Shown here: positions 33,578-33,585 of the stretch, in pieces
How positions within the stretch are numbered: position 1 is the stretch's first letter
Layout: every line of letters starts with the position of its first letter
Notes under the pieces: model-generated
Told to the model about the DNA's origin: nothing
The model's input: the letters and a program-made list of their open reading frames with translations, nothing else
The model's database searches: none
Source: J005 sp964613235
GTDB taxonomy: Bacteria; Pseudomonadota; Zetaproteobacteria; Mariprofundales; Mariprofundaceae
Length of the DNA: 33,585 bases
Direction: 5' to 3'
Assembly: GCA_964613235.1 (NCBI GenBank)
Contig: CAZTGM010000012.1
Location: 1-33,585 of the forward strand
Program-made: the position numbers and the translations under genes

Positions 33578-33585
33578 TCTATTTA

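Overview
This is a compact chromosomal segment of a Gram-negative bacterium. The evidence is lipoprotein and outer-membrane signal sequences, a TolC/RND tripartite pump, BcsB/BcsC-type envelope proteins, GmhB (LPS heptose synthesis) and PlsC. Gene content, short intergenic gaps and frequent ATGA/TGATG overlaps suit a proteobacterium. A c-type cytochrome and a BigR/YgaV-like sulfur sensor would fit a chemolithotroph or a sulfide-exposed organism, and a Zetaproteobacterium is one guess, but the taxon cannot be fixed from the sequence alone. No rRNA, tRNA, CRISPR array, transposase or phage gene was seen. The only unread stretch is a 100-N gap inside bcsB.

Layout. (1) 147-6392, minus: a five-gene operon of ArsR-family regulator, TolC-type outer-membrane protein, periplasmic adaptor, RND pump and small DUF2892 membrane protein, behind a short promoter/operator. 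The regulator has the paired cysteines of persulfide sensors. (2) 6483-8641, plus: a Tat-dependent small subunit and a GMC flavoprotein dehydrogenase, closed by a bidirectional terminator. (3) 8694-17283, minus: a cellulose operon bcsA-bcsB-bcsZ-bcsC. BcsB carries an Ala/Lys-rich 18-residue tandem repeat interrupted by the gap. (4) 17284-17601: a regulatory region, then a Bax-like lipoprotein glucosaminidase. (5) 18361-23666: an AEC transporter (minus), then a ClC protein, a UvrD/Rep helicase and an ArsC-like reductase (plus). (6) 23663-25831, minus: gmhB, plsC and a PLP-dependent deaminase/desulfhydrase-like enzyme. (7) 25922-26509, minus: a PuuD-like membrane protein with its own terminator and promoter. 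(8) 26695-30330, plus: a MerF-like membrane protein, a tiny anchored dihaem cytochrome c, NAD kinase, RecN and a short N-acetylglutamate-synthase-like GNAT. The last four of these overlap one another. (9) 30315-33480: a CinA-type MoCF domain protein (minus), a Yip1-like membrane protein (plus), a YqaA/DedA protein (minus), a nitroreductase and purN (plus).

How the genes work together. The RND operon looks like a self-contained, ligand-responsive export system, and its sensor points to sulfide or persulfide. The bcs operon should synthesise, export and trim cellulose under c-di-GMP control through the BcsA PilZ domain. The remaining genes are mostly housekeeping (DNA repair, NADP, purine, phospholipid and LPS synthesis) interspersed with small membrane and redox proteins. 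The most unusual items are the BcsB repeat, the sensor-pump-DUF2892 operon, the MerF-like protein that lacks a vicinal cysteine pair, the mini-cytochrome coupled to nadK, and the ClC protein with valine at the proton-glutamate position.
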